Of a DNA stretch of 64,000 nt, positions 44,409-55,675 are shown in pieces. Position 1 is the first letter of the stretch. Every line of letters starts with the position of its first letter. The DNA is from Mixophyes australis (lineage: Eukaryota; Chordata; Amphibia; Anura; Limnodynastidae), in contig JAVHZZ010000003.1 of assembly GCA_036250195.1 (NCBI GenBank), forward strand, positions 295,459,565 to 295,523,564, written 5' to 3'. The notes below the pieces were generated by a model. It did no database searches, was not told the DNA's origin, and worked only from the letters and a program-made list of their open reading frames with translations. Both the position numbers and the translations under genes were made by a program.

Positions 44409-47400
44409 ACGGTAGCAGGGAGGCCGGTTTAGGAGTATCCACAGTTGCTCCCTACTCAAAAAACACCCCTGAGCTTCTTATGGCAGTCACCCTGAGCACC
44501 CCTAGAGGTCCCTTCTCCACCACGGCCTTTGTGGATTCCGGCTCCTCCGGGAACTTCATTTCTGCCACTCTCATTGCTGGGCTTCAACTTCCAACTCTCC
44601 CCTTGCCTCAATCATTATCATTAACGGCAGTGGATGGGAACCGTGTCAGCAGTGGCTCCATCTCCTTCATCACTTCACCTATTCGGTTAATGGTTGGAGC
44701 CCTCCATAGCGAGATGATTCAGTTGTTGGTGTTGCCAAAATCCATCAATCCCATTATCTTGGGGCTTCCATGGCTACGAAGACACTCTCCGCAGATGGAT
44801 TGGGATCGAGCTCAGGTTACTCGTTGGGGTACAGAATGTCATCATAGATGTCTACCTAGTGTTCTGCCTCCTGGTTCCCAAGTTGTTGCTCAGACCACGG
44901 TTACGAAAGTTAGCCTTCCAGCTGCATACACTGACTTCCAAGATGTATTCAGTAAAACTGAGGCCGAGTTATTACATCCCCATCGGCCCTGGGATTGTTC
45001 CATCACCTTGCTTCCCGATCAACCTATACCCAAGGGGCGAACTTATCCCCTTTCTCGCCCAGAGACCTTGGCAATGTCCCAATATATCAAGGAGAATCTG
45101 GAACGTGGTTTTATTCGCAAGTCTACCTCTCCTGCTGGGGCTGGATTCTTCTTTGTCAAGAAAAAAGATGGGTCTCTGCGCCCATGCATTGACTATAGAC
45201 CCCTGAATCGTATTACCATCAAGAATCGGTACCCGTTACCTCTTATCTCCGATCTATTTGACAGAATCAGCGGGGCTCAAGTGTTTACTAAATTAGACCT
45301 ACAAGGGGCCTACAACCTCATTCGTATAAAGAAGGGTGACGAGTGGAAGACCGCCTTCAATACGAGGGATGGTCATTTTGAATACCTGGTAATGCCCTTC
45401 GGTCTATGCAATGCCCCTGCCATCTTCCAGAATTTCGTTAATGACATCTTTCAAGATCTGTTGTACACCTCCGTAGTCGTTTATCTAGACGACATTCTAG
45501 TGTTTTCTAAAGACTTGAGTTCTCTTCAAGAACAAGTGAGGGAGGTCTTACGAAGACTGCGCAAATATCATCTCTATTGCAAATTGGAAAAATGTGTTTT
45601 TGAAGTTCTCCAAGTGTCCTTCCTTGGGTTTATTGTGTCCGGCTCCGGGTTACAGATGGATCCCACCAAGGTGTCATCCATCTTGAATTGGCCTCAACCG
45701 CAGGGTCTTAAAAGTATCCAAATATTCATTGGATTCGCCAATTATTATCGACAGTTCATCCAAGATTTCTCTTCCATTATTGCTCCAATTACAGCATTAA
45801 CTAGGAGATCTGCCAATCCAAAGATATGGTCTCCAGAAGCTGTTTCTGCCTTTACTACTCTGAAGAAAGCCTTTTCCTCGGCCTCTGTTCTCTCTCAGCC
45901 GGATCAACAACGACCTTTCTTTGTGGAGGTAGACGCCTCTTCAATAGGCATTGGAGCCGTGTTATTCTAAAAGACACCTTCAGGTACCCATTCTCCATGC
46001 GGGTTCTTCTCCAGACAATTTCTTCCCAACGAGATTAATTATGGAGTCGGAGACAAGGAGCTACTCGCTATTAAAGCAGCTTTGGAGGAATGGCGACACT
46101 TATTAGAGGGAGCCCTATTTCCGATTACCATCTCTACAGATCACCGAAATTTGACATTCATTCGGGAAGCTCGCTGTCTGAATCCTCGGCAGGCCCGCTG
46201 GGCATCATTCTTTGCTCGCTTCAACATGATTCTTACCTTCTGTCCAGGTGCTAAGAATGGGCGGGCAGACGCTCTATCTCGTTCTTTTGATGATACAGAC
46301 CGCCTGAATCCATCGATTCCTCATTGCATTATTGACCCTTCGAACATCATTGCTATTACCAATACTGTGAAGGATGCTCCGCCAACAGGACGATCATTTG
46401 TGGAACCACAATTACGACTCAAGGTATTGCGTTGGGCCCATTCGTCCTGTATCGCGGGTCACGCTGGCATAAAGAAGACCACATTCCTTCTCTGTCATCG
46501 TTTCTGGTGGCCTACCATACGTGCTGATATACGGGACTTTATTGCAGCATGTACCATTTGTGCCCAACACAAAACTTCCAGGAAGGTTCCTGCTGGGTTG
46601 CTCCAGCCCCTGCCTACGCCTGATGCTCCCTGGGAGAGTATAGCCATGGATTTTATTACTGACCTTCCCTGCAGTTCTGGATTTAATACCATCTGGGTTG
46701 TCATTGACCGATTTTCTAAAATGGTGCATTTTATTCCTCTTTCAGGTCTACCTTCGGCCAGTCACTTAGCCGACACATTTATCAAGGAGATCTTCAGACT
46801 TCATGGTTGCCCTAAGGAAATTATCTCTGACAGGGGAGTGCAATTCATCTCCCGGTTCTGGAGGGCTTTCTGTAAAAAACTGGGTACGGAGTTAAAATTC
46901 TCATCGGGATATCACCCCCAGACCAATGGTCAGACCGAGCGGATCAACCAGGATTTAGAGACTTTTCTCCATTGCTTTACCGCTGATAATCAAAGCAGAT
47001 GGTCACAATTCCTTCCCTGGGCAGAATTCTCACATAATCACCATGTCCATTAATCTACCGGGTTTTCTCCATTCTTTATTGTGATCGGGATGCATCCTAT
47101 TATCCCAGATCCATTTCCAAATTCTTCCTCCTCTGTTCCAGCGGTGGACTCACTCTATCGAGAATTCTCTCTCATTTGGGCCACAACCAAAGCAGCTCTG
47201 CAAAAAGCATCACAGCACCATAAGACCTTTGCAGATCGCCACCGAAGAGCTACTCCCCTATTGAAGGTAGGGGATCAAGTATGGCTTTCCACTAAAGATT
47301 TAAAACTCAAAGTACCATCTATGAAAATGGCTCCACGTTTTTTTGGTGCTTACATCATCTCACAAGTTATTAATCATGTGTGTGTTAAACTAAAGCTACC

Positions 47401-47800
47401 GGCTTCTTTACGATGTCATAATACTTTTCATGTGTCCCTACTCCGGCCATTGGTGCTTAACAGGTTCTTTGTACCTCCATCTCGACCTCCTCCTGTTCAA
47501 ACCTCCTCTGGAACAGAGTTTGAGATCAGCCGGATTCTGGATGTCCGCATTCGCTACGGGCAACAACAGTTCCTTGTGCACTGGAAGGGATTTGGTCCGG
47601 AAGAAAGATCTTGGGTGGATAAACCGGACCTTCACGCTCCTCAGTTACTCAAGAGATTCCTCCAAACAAGGGGAGAAGGAGGAGGGCATACTGTCAGGCG
47701 CCACTCGGTGGCCGCCCGCCCGTCCACACAGAGCGTCTGGTTGCCTAGCAACCAGACGCGTCACTTCCCCTTCCGCCCGGCCGGCCAGCTACAGACCTAG
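44384..47800 (+). pseudogene. pol: Pol polyprotein of element D (two nonsense codons)
   Basis: In -1 frame to gag: protease (FVDSGSSG near 44530), RT (YLDD 45482-45493, FGLCNAPA), RNase H, integrase with HHCC finger (HAGIKKT to CTIC) and D, D, E in MDFITD, SDRGVQF, GQTER, and a chromodomain (about 47519-47660, LVHWKGFGPEERSW). TAA codons at 45968-45970 (start of RNase H) and 47051-47053 (integrase) are the only breaks; the frame on either side is the same. It runs 109 bp into the 3' LTR. These two stops would make D depend on helper protein. Confidence 0.92.
44390..44453 (+). promoter_or_regulatory. Programmed -1 frameshift signal of element D
   Basis: GGGAAAC (44390-44396) is read ccG GGA AAC in the gag frame. 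After five bases, CTCCTAAAC (44402-44410) pairs with GTTTAGGAG (44427-44435). Loop AGGGAG (44417-44422) can pair with CTCCCT (44448-44453) to give a pseudoknot. The pol frame is open from 44384, just before the heptamer, and its first ATG is 44480. GGGAAAC is the heptamer used by several retroviruses and by PEG10. Confidence 0.88.
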
Positions 47801-48389
47801 AAGCGTTCCCGTTGCTAGGCAACGGGACGCTGCATGAAGATAGCGCTACGGCGCTGAAGGATGACTAGCGCTACGGCGCTGCAGCTATGACAGCACTACT
47901 AGTGCTGAGGGCATTAGCTAGCAGCACTATTTAAGTCCCTCTGACCTCATCTCCTGTGCCAGAGTTTCAGGTCCTTTCCTGTCCTCCAGCGTTCCAGTGT
48001 TCCTGTGATTATCTGTTTCCTGACCCTTGCCTTCCTCCAGTTTATTGCCGTTTGCCTGTGACCATTGTGACCCGGATTGCCTTGACTACCCCTTTTGGAT
48101 CTCCCTTTTGTACCTCGCTGTCAGAACGTTATCGACCCAGCTTGATTCACTACCCGTTCGGATTCTCCTTGTGTACCTGCATTGCCCGCACCGTTGCCGA
48201 ACCTGCCTGTCTGACATTCCTCTCGTGCTTCGCTATCTGACTCGTGGAAGGACCGTGACCTGCGTGTTTCCTGCAGCTAAGTCCATACCTCCTTGCGGGG
48301 GTCCCTGGTGAACACCAGGGCACGTTAGACTCCGCACCTTCCTTTCGAGTAGTGCCAACGATAGCAGGTACGCTATACTAGTCGTGACA
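47692..48389 (+). mobile_element. 3' LTR of element D
   Basis: 698 bp, matching 42803-43450 plus a 50-bp segment near 47860-47910 that repeats TAGCGCTACGGCGCTG. GTTGCCTAGCAAC is at 47740-47752 and GTTGCTAGGCAAC at 47811-47823. A purine-rich stretch and ATAC precede it as polypurine tract. Confidence 0.94.
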
Positions 48390-51300
48390 CCTGGATGCGT
48401 AACCTCAGCTGCTACTAGTCTGCTGATCTTACTTCAATGGTCTCTCACCATTAGTCAGCAGCCGGTACAATTGGGAACCTTGGCTTCTGAGCTTAAATGG
48501 AATAATAAAGATTTGGTGACCACCTTCTGGCAAGGTTTGATGGAGCACATAAAGCATGAATTATCCTCATGAGAGCTGCCTTCAAATTTGGACAACTTCA
48601 TTCTTCTCTGTATCAAGTTGGATTTCTGTTTCAGAGAATGTACTCAACAGAGGGAATAGTCCCATCCCTTTACACACTGCCTGACATCTCGCTTACAGAA
48701 CCCCACCATGGCAACTGAGGAACCAATGAATATTGGCCACTCCTGCATCACACAGGAGGAGCATGAGCAAAGGTTCAAGAATAATCTATGCCTATACTGT
48801 GTGGACTTGGGCCATCTCTTATCCACTTGCCCCAAGAGACCGGGAAACATTCCATCCTAGGCGGTCCTAGGGAGGCCAACCTAGGATTTAAAGTACCCAT
48901 TGCCTATTTTCAGAATAGCCTGGACTTCTTAATGCCAGTTACCCTTCACTCCCCCTGTGGGTCCATTGAAATCTCAGCCTTCGAGGTTTCAAGGTCTACT
49001 GGAAACTTAATCTCTGCCACTCTAGTAACCAAACTCCACCTGCCCATGTAGTCTTTGACGCAGACATTGTTGTTATCTGCTGTTGATGGCAAATGTGTCA
49101 CCAATGGTTCCTTCACGAGCACTACCAGCCCAAGTTGCTGGTAGGAGTCCTTCACTATGAATGGATTAGGTTCCTGATTTTATCAAAGACCATGAACCCC
49201 ATACTTCTGGGGCTACCATGGTTAAGAACTCATTAAGTCCAGTTGGCATCTCGCACAAGTGACCTCCTGGGAACCTCTCTTCAGCAAGCAGTGCCTATCT
49301 CTGGTATGTCTCTCAGAGCCTTGGGTATCCTGTCATAACCTCTCCTCTAAGCCTGTCCTTCACTTGCCTTACTCTTTCTTTCGAGATGTATTCAGCAAGT
49401 CTGCCACATCTTCCTTGGGACTACCTTATCAACCTCATTCCAGGAAAAAACATTCCTAGAGGAAGAATTTATCTATTATCTCTGCCTGAATCTCAAGACA
49501 TGTCAGAATATATTCCCAAAAACTTGCGAATCTAACTTGCCTGCTGGAACAGGGTTTGTTTCTTATGAAAAAATGGTTCCTTTAGGCCCTGCATTGACTA
49601 CGACAACTGAATCCTATTACGGTCAAGTACCGTTACCCACTATCCCTCATCTCAGAGCTGTTCGATCGGATCCGAAGGGCCAAGTTCTTCTCTAAACTCG
49701 ACCTTAGGGCGAGCCCAAAACCTCATTTGCATCCACCAGAATGACAAGTTGGAGACTACCTTTAATACCCGGTATGGGTATAATCCGTATCTGGTGATGC
49801 CCTTTGGTTTGTGTAATGTCCCTGCAGTCTTTCAAGGCTTTGTCAATGAGATCTTTTGGGATTTACTTTATCACTCTGTAGTGGCATATCTTGACGTTAT
49901 CTTAATCTTTACCTAAGAAATATCTTCTCATCGAACACTCATGAAGGAGGTGCTCACCTGTTTATGCCATAACCATCTCTACTGCAAGCTGGAGAAGTGC
50001 CAGTTGCAAAAGGAGCTCATCCTAAGTCTTGGCCCCCAGTTGCAATTACTGCTAGCAGCGCCCCCTAAAGAAAGCCTTCTCTTCAGCATTGGTACTTATA
50101 CAGCCTGACCAACTCAAGCTTTTCTTCCTGGAAGTAGATGCCTCCTCTCTGGGAATTGGGACAGTCAGTGCTATCTCAAAGAATCCCTGGAGGAGTGGCA
50201 TCACCTGTTGGAGGGAGCTAAACAACCAATCACGTTTTCACTGATATCAAGAATCTTACCTCTAAACAGCTCAGTGTCTCAATCTATGTCAGTTTGGTGG
50301 TCATTATTCTTTTCACACTTCAAATTGATCTGGATCTAACGACCGGATACTAAGAAGTCCAGGGCTGATGCTCTCTCTCGATCATTTGATAACTTAGACA
50401 TCTTGCCCTCTCCTGAGCTCAAACCTATTATTCATCCCACCAATATAGTGGCTTTGACTTTAATATCAGTGATATATCAGTGTTGACTTTAACATCAGTG
50501 AAGAAGACCTCTGCCTGGTCGCTCTTTAGTGACCCCTCATCTTCACAGTAAAGTCCTAAAGTGGACCCATGATTACAGATTCGCAGGCCATGCCGGGGTC
50601 AAAAAGAGAGTTGCACTACTATCCTGGTACTATTGGTGGCCCACTTTCCACTCAGATGTACTCAAATATGTCCAAGCCTGTGACACCTGCGCCCATCACA
50701 AGATACAAAGACAGTCACCTTCGGGTTTGCTTCTTCCCCATTCTTCTCCCCATTCCCGATTCTCCCTAGTCTAGTATCTGAATGGACTTACTATCTGAAT
50801 TGCGTGTGAGCCGCGGTTTCAATACCATTTGGGTCACGGTAGACCAGTTCTCAGATATGGCCCACTTTGTTCTCCTAAAAGGATTGACATCCCTCTCCAT
50901 GCTCACCTCTCTTTTTATTAAGGATATCTTCCATCTCCATGGTTGTCCTCGAGAAATCATCTCAGACCAGGAAGTACAGTTCATCTCTAACTTCTGCAAG
51001 AACCTAGGGACCAATCAAAGATCTCCTCAGGGTACCATCCCCAAACCAATGGTCAAGCAAGACCGGGAACTGTTCCTATGATGTTATTCTTAAGAGAACC
51101 AGTTATCTTGGAGCAAACTTCTTCCTTGGGCAGAATTCGCCCATAACAATCATCTCCACCAGTCCTTCGGAACCACACTATTCTTTACTATCTATTGAAT
51201 GAATCCTATTTCACCTGAATTTGTCTTGATCTCCAACTCTGCTGTACCAGCAGCAGATTCGGTCATTTGTGAATTCACTCATATGTGGCCCCAGGCCAAA

Positions 51301-51756
51301 ACCAAATTTACTGTATCCTTACTGCAGTATAAGCAATCTGCAGATCAGGGGTGATAAACTATTACACTGCTTCAAGTGGGAGATAGAGTTTGACTAGCCA
51401 CATGTAACTTAAAACTCTGAGTAACCACCATGAAATTGGCTCTTACTTTACCGGTCCCTTTCAAATTTCCCAGGTCAGTAACCCATCTCTTACAAGCTTC
51501 ATTTGCCCTCATCTCTTAAATCCAATAACTATTTCCTTATTGCTCTATGAAAACCTCTGGTCCTCCACAAATTTTTCAAAGAACTTTCCTTTACTTCTCC
51601 GTGTAGAATGGATACTGGAGGTGAGTCTCTGGAGAGGTTATGGTCCAGAGGAAAGATCCTGGGTTGATGAGAAAGACATTCATGCCCCTCTTCTCCTGGA
51701 CAGGTTCAAGAAAAATGCCAGGATTATCTTAAGAAGGGGAGGAAGGGAGGGAGTAC
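48390..51756 (+). pseudogene. Gag (rest) and pol of element E, decayed
   Basis: Recognisable in order: Gag capsid end (LASELKWNN near 48480) and zinc knuckle; protease whose DSG region reads EVSRSTG (48970-49000); RT with YLDV in place of YLDD (near 49890); RNase H fragments; integrase HHCC finger (50529-50774) and SDQEVQF (near 50970); and a chromodomain tail (WRGYGPEERSWVDEKD near 51640). Many stops and frameshifts; catalytic residues are lost in protease and RT. Inactive. Confidence 0.88.
48842..48887 (+). promoter_or_regulatory. Frameshift signal remnant of element E
   Basis: GGGAAAC (48842-48848), five bases, then ATCCTAGG (48854-48861) paired perfectly with CCTAGGAT (48880-48887). Aligned with D, the hairpin is the same length, and two A-T pairs of D are G-C pairs here. 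No clear second pseudoknot stem remains. Confidence 0.78.
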
Positions 51757-52354
51757 TGTCAGGCACCATCTCTGCGCCTTCCCAGCCGTGCTGCCTAGCA
51801 AAGGGACAAGACTTTCCAGTTTTTATGCGCATGCACAACCTGTTGATTCTCTCTGTTCATGGCAGCGGTCGGTGAGCAGCCAATCAAGCCCCTATATAAG
51901 GGAGACACTGGGTGCCAGATTATTAGGTCTCTCTAGCTCCAGCAACTTATACTTCCTGTTTTCCTTACCTTTTCCAGTGTCCAGCTACCCTCTCCTTATT
52001 ACTGTTTCTCTTGATCCCTCAGTTGTGACTTTGGCTTGGCTTCTGAATTCCCTTTGGATCCTGATTCTGTCTGCAATAGCTTTTTATTTTTGACCTTTGT
52101 CTTCCCTGACCTCTCTTTGATTTCTGCTCTGATACCACGTTCCCATCTGACTATTGACCTCGGACTGTCTGACCTCGCTATCTTCTACCTGTTTCGCCAG
52201 TGACTGTCTTTGAGAGCTGCCATCTTCAAACTCATACTCTCTGTGGGGTACTGGTGGATACTGGGGGCATGTTAAACTAGGCATCTCTAAGTTCAGTTGC
52301 GCTAACTACTGGCAAACAGCTACCATCCTCATCTTCCTTCTGGTAAACGTGACA
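51757..52354 (+). mobile_element. 3' LTR of element E
   Basis: 598 bp, TGTCAGGCACC to AACGTGACA, preceded by a long purine tract and TAC. It aligns with 41714-42316 but with many substitutions and gaps. TATATAAG near 51894 is kept. Confidence 0.87.
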
Positions 52355-52359
52355 GTATT

Positions 52360-52865
52360 ATTTTATTAATATATATTATATACTCTTTTTTAACTGTAGT
52401 GTTGGTCAGGATGAGCTAAGACACAGTACCAATTTCACAAAACTGGTGCTAGTTTGCATTTAGTAGTTTTACAAGCCTTAAATGACTGTACATGCAAGTA
52501 GTTGCATAGCCCCACCCACTCTTTTAAATAGACACACCCTAATTCAACAACTACTTTGTTATACTCTCTAAACACTGCCCTGTGTAAAATAGTGACCTAT
52601 TAAGACAATTTAATTTTTAGTATAGGAAAATGATGTGAAAATAATTTAGAAGAAAATAAGGGAGCAAACTACTAATTTTACTGAAATCTTGGCATATGTA
52701 TTTTTATGCAAAATAAAATTTACAAATATGATATGTACATTGAAAGCTTGAATAAATACACTGACAAATTAAATTCATTACAGTTTTTAAACATGCACTA
52801 TTCTATAATATGACATCTATTTTGTAGTAAAAGCATAAAACTCAAGCATATAGACATTTCATACA
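52360..52865. other. Intron 2 stretch without recognised features
   Basis: A+T-rich, nothing supported. Confidence 0.55.
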
Positions 52866-52867
52866 AT

Positions 52868-53071
52868 ATATATGTATTATGGGGAAGCACAGTGGTTAGC
52901 ATTGTTGTTTTAGTGTACTGCAAACATGCACTCAGCCCGAACCAGGACACGCTCAGTGGATTTTATATGTTTTTCCCGTGTTTCCATGGGTTATCTCTGG
53001 ATGCTCTAGTTACCGCCCACAGTCCAAAATCATACTGGCAGGTTACCTGGCTTCTAATAAAAATGGACCCT

Positions 53072-53113
<42 letters not shown>

Positions 53114-53160
53114 TGTGCACAATAATATGCATAATATGGTGGTGCTATATAAAATATAAA
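52868..53160 (+). mobile_element. Decayed SINE copy 3 with (GT)n microsatellite
   Basis: Head CACAGTGGTTAGCATTG, body CCACAGTCCAAAATCATACT, and tail GTGCTATATAAAATATAAAT match the SINE at 19153 and 21430, heavily substituted. A (GT)n run at about 53072-53110 interrupts it. It ends 23 bp from exon 2. Confidence 0.75.
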
Positions 53161-53183
53161 TAAATATTACATATATACTGTAC

Positions 53184-53374
53184 CTTGTATACTTCTTTTG
53201 AAGAAAGCCTTGCAGCCCTCACATGACCACACTCCATAGTGATACCCAGATGCATAGTCACTACACACTGCACAGTATCGAGTCTCTTTACTGGATTCCA
53301 TTGTTGGTGTTCCCTTATCATTAGCTGCAGCGATACGTTCCCTTCCATTTTGACGTCTGTTGTCTGAACCTGAC
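53184..53374 (-). CDS. ESR1: ESR1 exon 2: first zinc finger of estrogen receptor alpha DNA-binding domain
   Basis: Read on the minus strand, a pyrimidine-rich acceptor ending TTTTTGCAG precedes 53374 and a donor GTACAG follows 53184. The open phase encodes a hinge-like stretch, then [27 protein letters not shown] and AFFKRSIQ: the four zinc-binding cysteines of finger 1 and the estrogen-receptor P-box CEGCKAFF. The exon is 191 bp, the same length as human ESR1 exon 2, and ends in phase 1 so that the last G joins the first bases of exon 3. The protein is a ligand-activated nuclear transcription factor that binds estrogen response elements as a dimer. ESR1 rather than ESR2 is decided mainly by exon 3. 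The only ATG-initiated ORF across this exon is in another frame and is not the product. Domain identity is certain; paralogue nearly so. Confidence 0.97.
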
Positions 53375-54197
53375 CTGCAAAAAGTGACTAGAATTGCATA
53401 TCATTTTTCAAATAACATTTTAATAATACTTAATCTTTGCCAAATAGAGGTAAAAACATTACTATAATCATATTACAATGTATGTTTTGCATATACTGCC
53501 GACATACTAGTATATAAAAACACAGTACCTGTCTCTTTTATAAGCTTATTTACACAAACAGCATTGTAAAAATGGTGTTACCAACATATACGGATATTTC
53601 TGGTGAAATATCTGGATAAAACTGGTGCAGAGGAAAAAGGTGATGGACATGATAGTTATTGAATACTTGACAGTGTCTGATATGTATTTCCTGTGCACCA
53701 ACTTTCATAAATGACACTTATTATTTAGGAAAATGTAACCTCATTTCTAGTGATGTTATCAGCAACTGTTAAATGTCAAACTATTAACGGATGATAAGTA
53801 GATAGCTTTCTGTGATAGATAAGAAAAATAGTAATCATTAAATATTTAGGTACCTGGAATTTCATAAGCATTTTTATGATTCTTTTGAGTCATGTGGTTT
53901 ATATTTAAGACTTTCACATCTTTTCAGTATTCAGCATGTTTGTGAGGAAAGCTTTATATGTCCTGTTATTACTGATTGGTGCAGAGTGAGAATGTTGTAG
54001 CAAAGCATATTCTGGTTATTTTGTCATTATGACACATGATGTATTCTATGCTGCAAGAAAGAACTGGAGCTGTATTGCAGATAATAGTACATCTTTCGAT
54101 TAATACCTATATTGAGAGCTACTAGTATGTATGTACCCTGTTTGTCGTATATATCAATACTTCAATGTATGCATGTACTCAGATTTTCATATGTATT
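53375..54197. other. Intron 1 stretch upstream of exon 2
   Basis: Contains the exon 2 acceptor tract. Beyond that, nothing recognised. Confidence 0.6.
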
Positions 54198-54205
54198 ATC
54201 TAAAT

Positions 54206-54353
54206 CAGTCGTGTCCAACCTGCGGCCCTCCAGATGTTGTGAAACTACAAGTCCCAGCATTCCCTTCCAGCTATCAACTGGTTGTCTACCAGCAAAGCAT
54301 GCTGGGGCTTGTAGCTTCACAACACCTGGAGGGCCGCAAGTTGGACAGGCCTG
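54206..54353. mobile_element. hAT-type MITE, CAGGCCTG family, copy 2
   Basis: A 148-bp element with inverted ends (CAGTCGTGTCCAACCTGCGG and CCGCAAGTTGGACAGGCCTG) flanked by a perfect 8-bp duplication ATCTAAAT (54198-54205, 54354-54361). Interior AAGTCCCAGCAT and GCATGCTGGGGCTT pair. No coding sense. Confidence 0.93.
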
Positions 54354-55188
54354 ATCTAAATAAAGAAAAACAAAATTATACCAATATATCCAGAAAATAA
54401 AATAACTGCCCTACTTTAGTAACCACAAAGCAAGTCAATGTTTATGTTTCCACCAGAGAAAATTGACGTCAAACTAAGAAAAATACATTTTTGGGATAAG
54501 TGCAGATCTAGGAATCTCAAATGAAAGAAGAGGCAGGTTTGAAAGATTTGCCCCAGAAAATGTCCGATGCAATACTACCTCCCTGGTTGGGGAGCTGAAT
54601 GCAGATTTCAGGCAATAATGCTGTACGAAAGTGGGGAAAGAGCAGAAAACTGTTTTTTTTTTAAAAAACTACTTTAGCTTGCATAGAAATGGCATCAGCT
54701 TTATACATATGATATTACAGCATACAGCGGGTGAAATAAGTATTGAACACATTTTTCTCAGTAAATATTTAATGTGGCTATTGTAATGAAATTCACACCA
54801 AATGTCAGCAACAACCCTTGCAATCCACACATGTATAGAAATCAAACCATAGATATCCATAATTTAAGTTTTGCGTAATAATGTGAAATGACACAGGAAA
54901 AAAGTATTGAACACATGAAGAAAGGGAGGTGCAAAAAGGCATGGAAAGCTAAGACACCAGGTGAAATCTATCAGTAATTAGAAAGCAATCCTGCCAGCTG
55001 GTTTAGCCAGAACTGATGGCCTATAAGAAGGTGTCTGATTACGAAGGTGTCACACAAGAAACATCTCATGATGGGTAAAAGCAAAGAGCTCTCTCAAGAC
55101 CTTCGCTAACTTATTGTTGCAAAACATACTGATGGTATTGGTTACAGAAGGATCTCTAAACTGCTGAATGTAACAGAGAGTACTGTTT

Positions 55189-55675
55189 AGGCCCGTGATG
55201 GCTAACCTATGACACGCGTGTCACTCGTGACACGCGGTGGCAGTTTGACTGAAACGTCAGTCAAACTGCTTGATTTTAACATACCAAATATTTTTTCTGT
55301 ACAGCAGCCGTGGACGCTTCTTTGACAGCGCCGCGGCTGCTGTACATCTCCCCGCCGGCGAAATGGAACTGCTGCGCATGCGCGGTCTCAGCAGCTCCTC
55401 CCTTTCATATCACCCGGCATCACTGGCTGGATTACCTGGAGCACGGTAGGGCTTGCACTTAATATATCAAATATTAAATTGTAAAAAATCTTTAGATCCT
55501 GCCACAATCAATCTTCTGTAGTGTTTTTATTATTAGACAAAAGACTCCATTTCTGGTGAGCCTGCAGGGTATGCAGAGCTGTGTGATTATATATAAATAT
55601 TGTATTGTAGGATTAAAAAAGTAGAGGATTCCTCTACTTTTTTAATCCTATAATACAATACTTATATATAATTAC
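55189..55675. mobile_element. Insertion inside the Tc1 element, hAT-like end plus palindrome
   Basis: Foreign sequence splits the transposase. It opens with CCCGTGATGGCTAACCTATG and ACACGCGTGTCA, which resembles hAT (Charlie-type) ends, but I see no matching right end. It closes with a 93-bp palindrome (55583-55675). About 55 transposase codons are missing, so insertion was accompanied by deletion, or two events occurred. Confidence 0.6.
55583..55675. repeat. 93-bp near-perfect palindrome
   Basis: Arms of 46 bp (55583-55628 and 55630-55675) around a single central base; I count three mismatches. The inner arm is GGATTAAAAAAGTAGAGGA. RNA from either strand would fold into one long hairpin. 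Confidence 0.9.

Larger units (their letters stand above)
42803..48389 (+). mobile_element. Gypsy element D, complete, nested in E
   Basis: A 5587-bp insertion with TGTCAGGCG starts and GTCGTGACA ends, flanked by perfect CCTGG duplications (42798-42802, 48390-48394). LTRs are 648 and 698 bp; apart from one 50-bp indel I count about ten substitutions. Gag is intact; pol has two nonsense codons. Family: chromodomain Ty3/gypsy, same group as A but distinct in sequence. Confidence 0.96.
41714..52354 (+). mobile_element. Gypsy element E, old, containing nested element D
   Basis: LTRs at 41714-42316 and 51757-52354 are bounded by perfect GTATT duplications (41709-41713, 52355-52359). Coding between them is split by element D at 42802/48390. 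Stops, frameshifts and deletions are frequent, and the LTRs differ substantially, so E is much older than D. Confidence 0.92.
15314..53183 (-). other. ESR1: ESR1 intron 2
   Basis: This 37.9-kb interval separates the two zinc-finger exons and starts and ends with consensus GT/AG signals on the minus strand. It holds elements B, D and E, L2, CR1 and SINE copies and many MITEs. Elements D, E and L2 run antisense to ESR1. Element B, the nested CR1, the CR1 tail at 24560-25060 and the Tc1 remnant run in the sense direction. No additional exon was recognised inside. Confidence 0.9.

Noticed and set aside
53145..53348. 67-codon minus ORF over exon 2
   Set aside because: Wrong frame; the receptor frame over 53184-53374 is the real coding.
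15197..53374. ESR2 or an estrogen-related receptor instead of ESR1
   Set aside because: YMCPATNQC and GMMKG fit ESR1; ERR-type fingers differ at several positions. Not absolute without the ligand domain.
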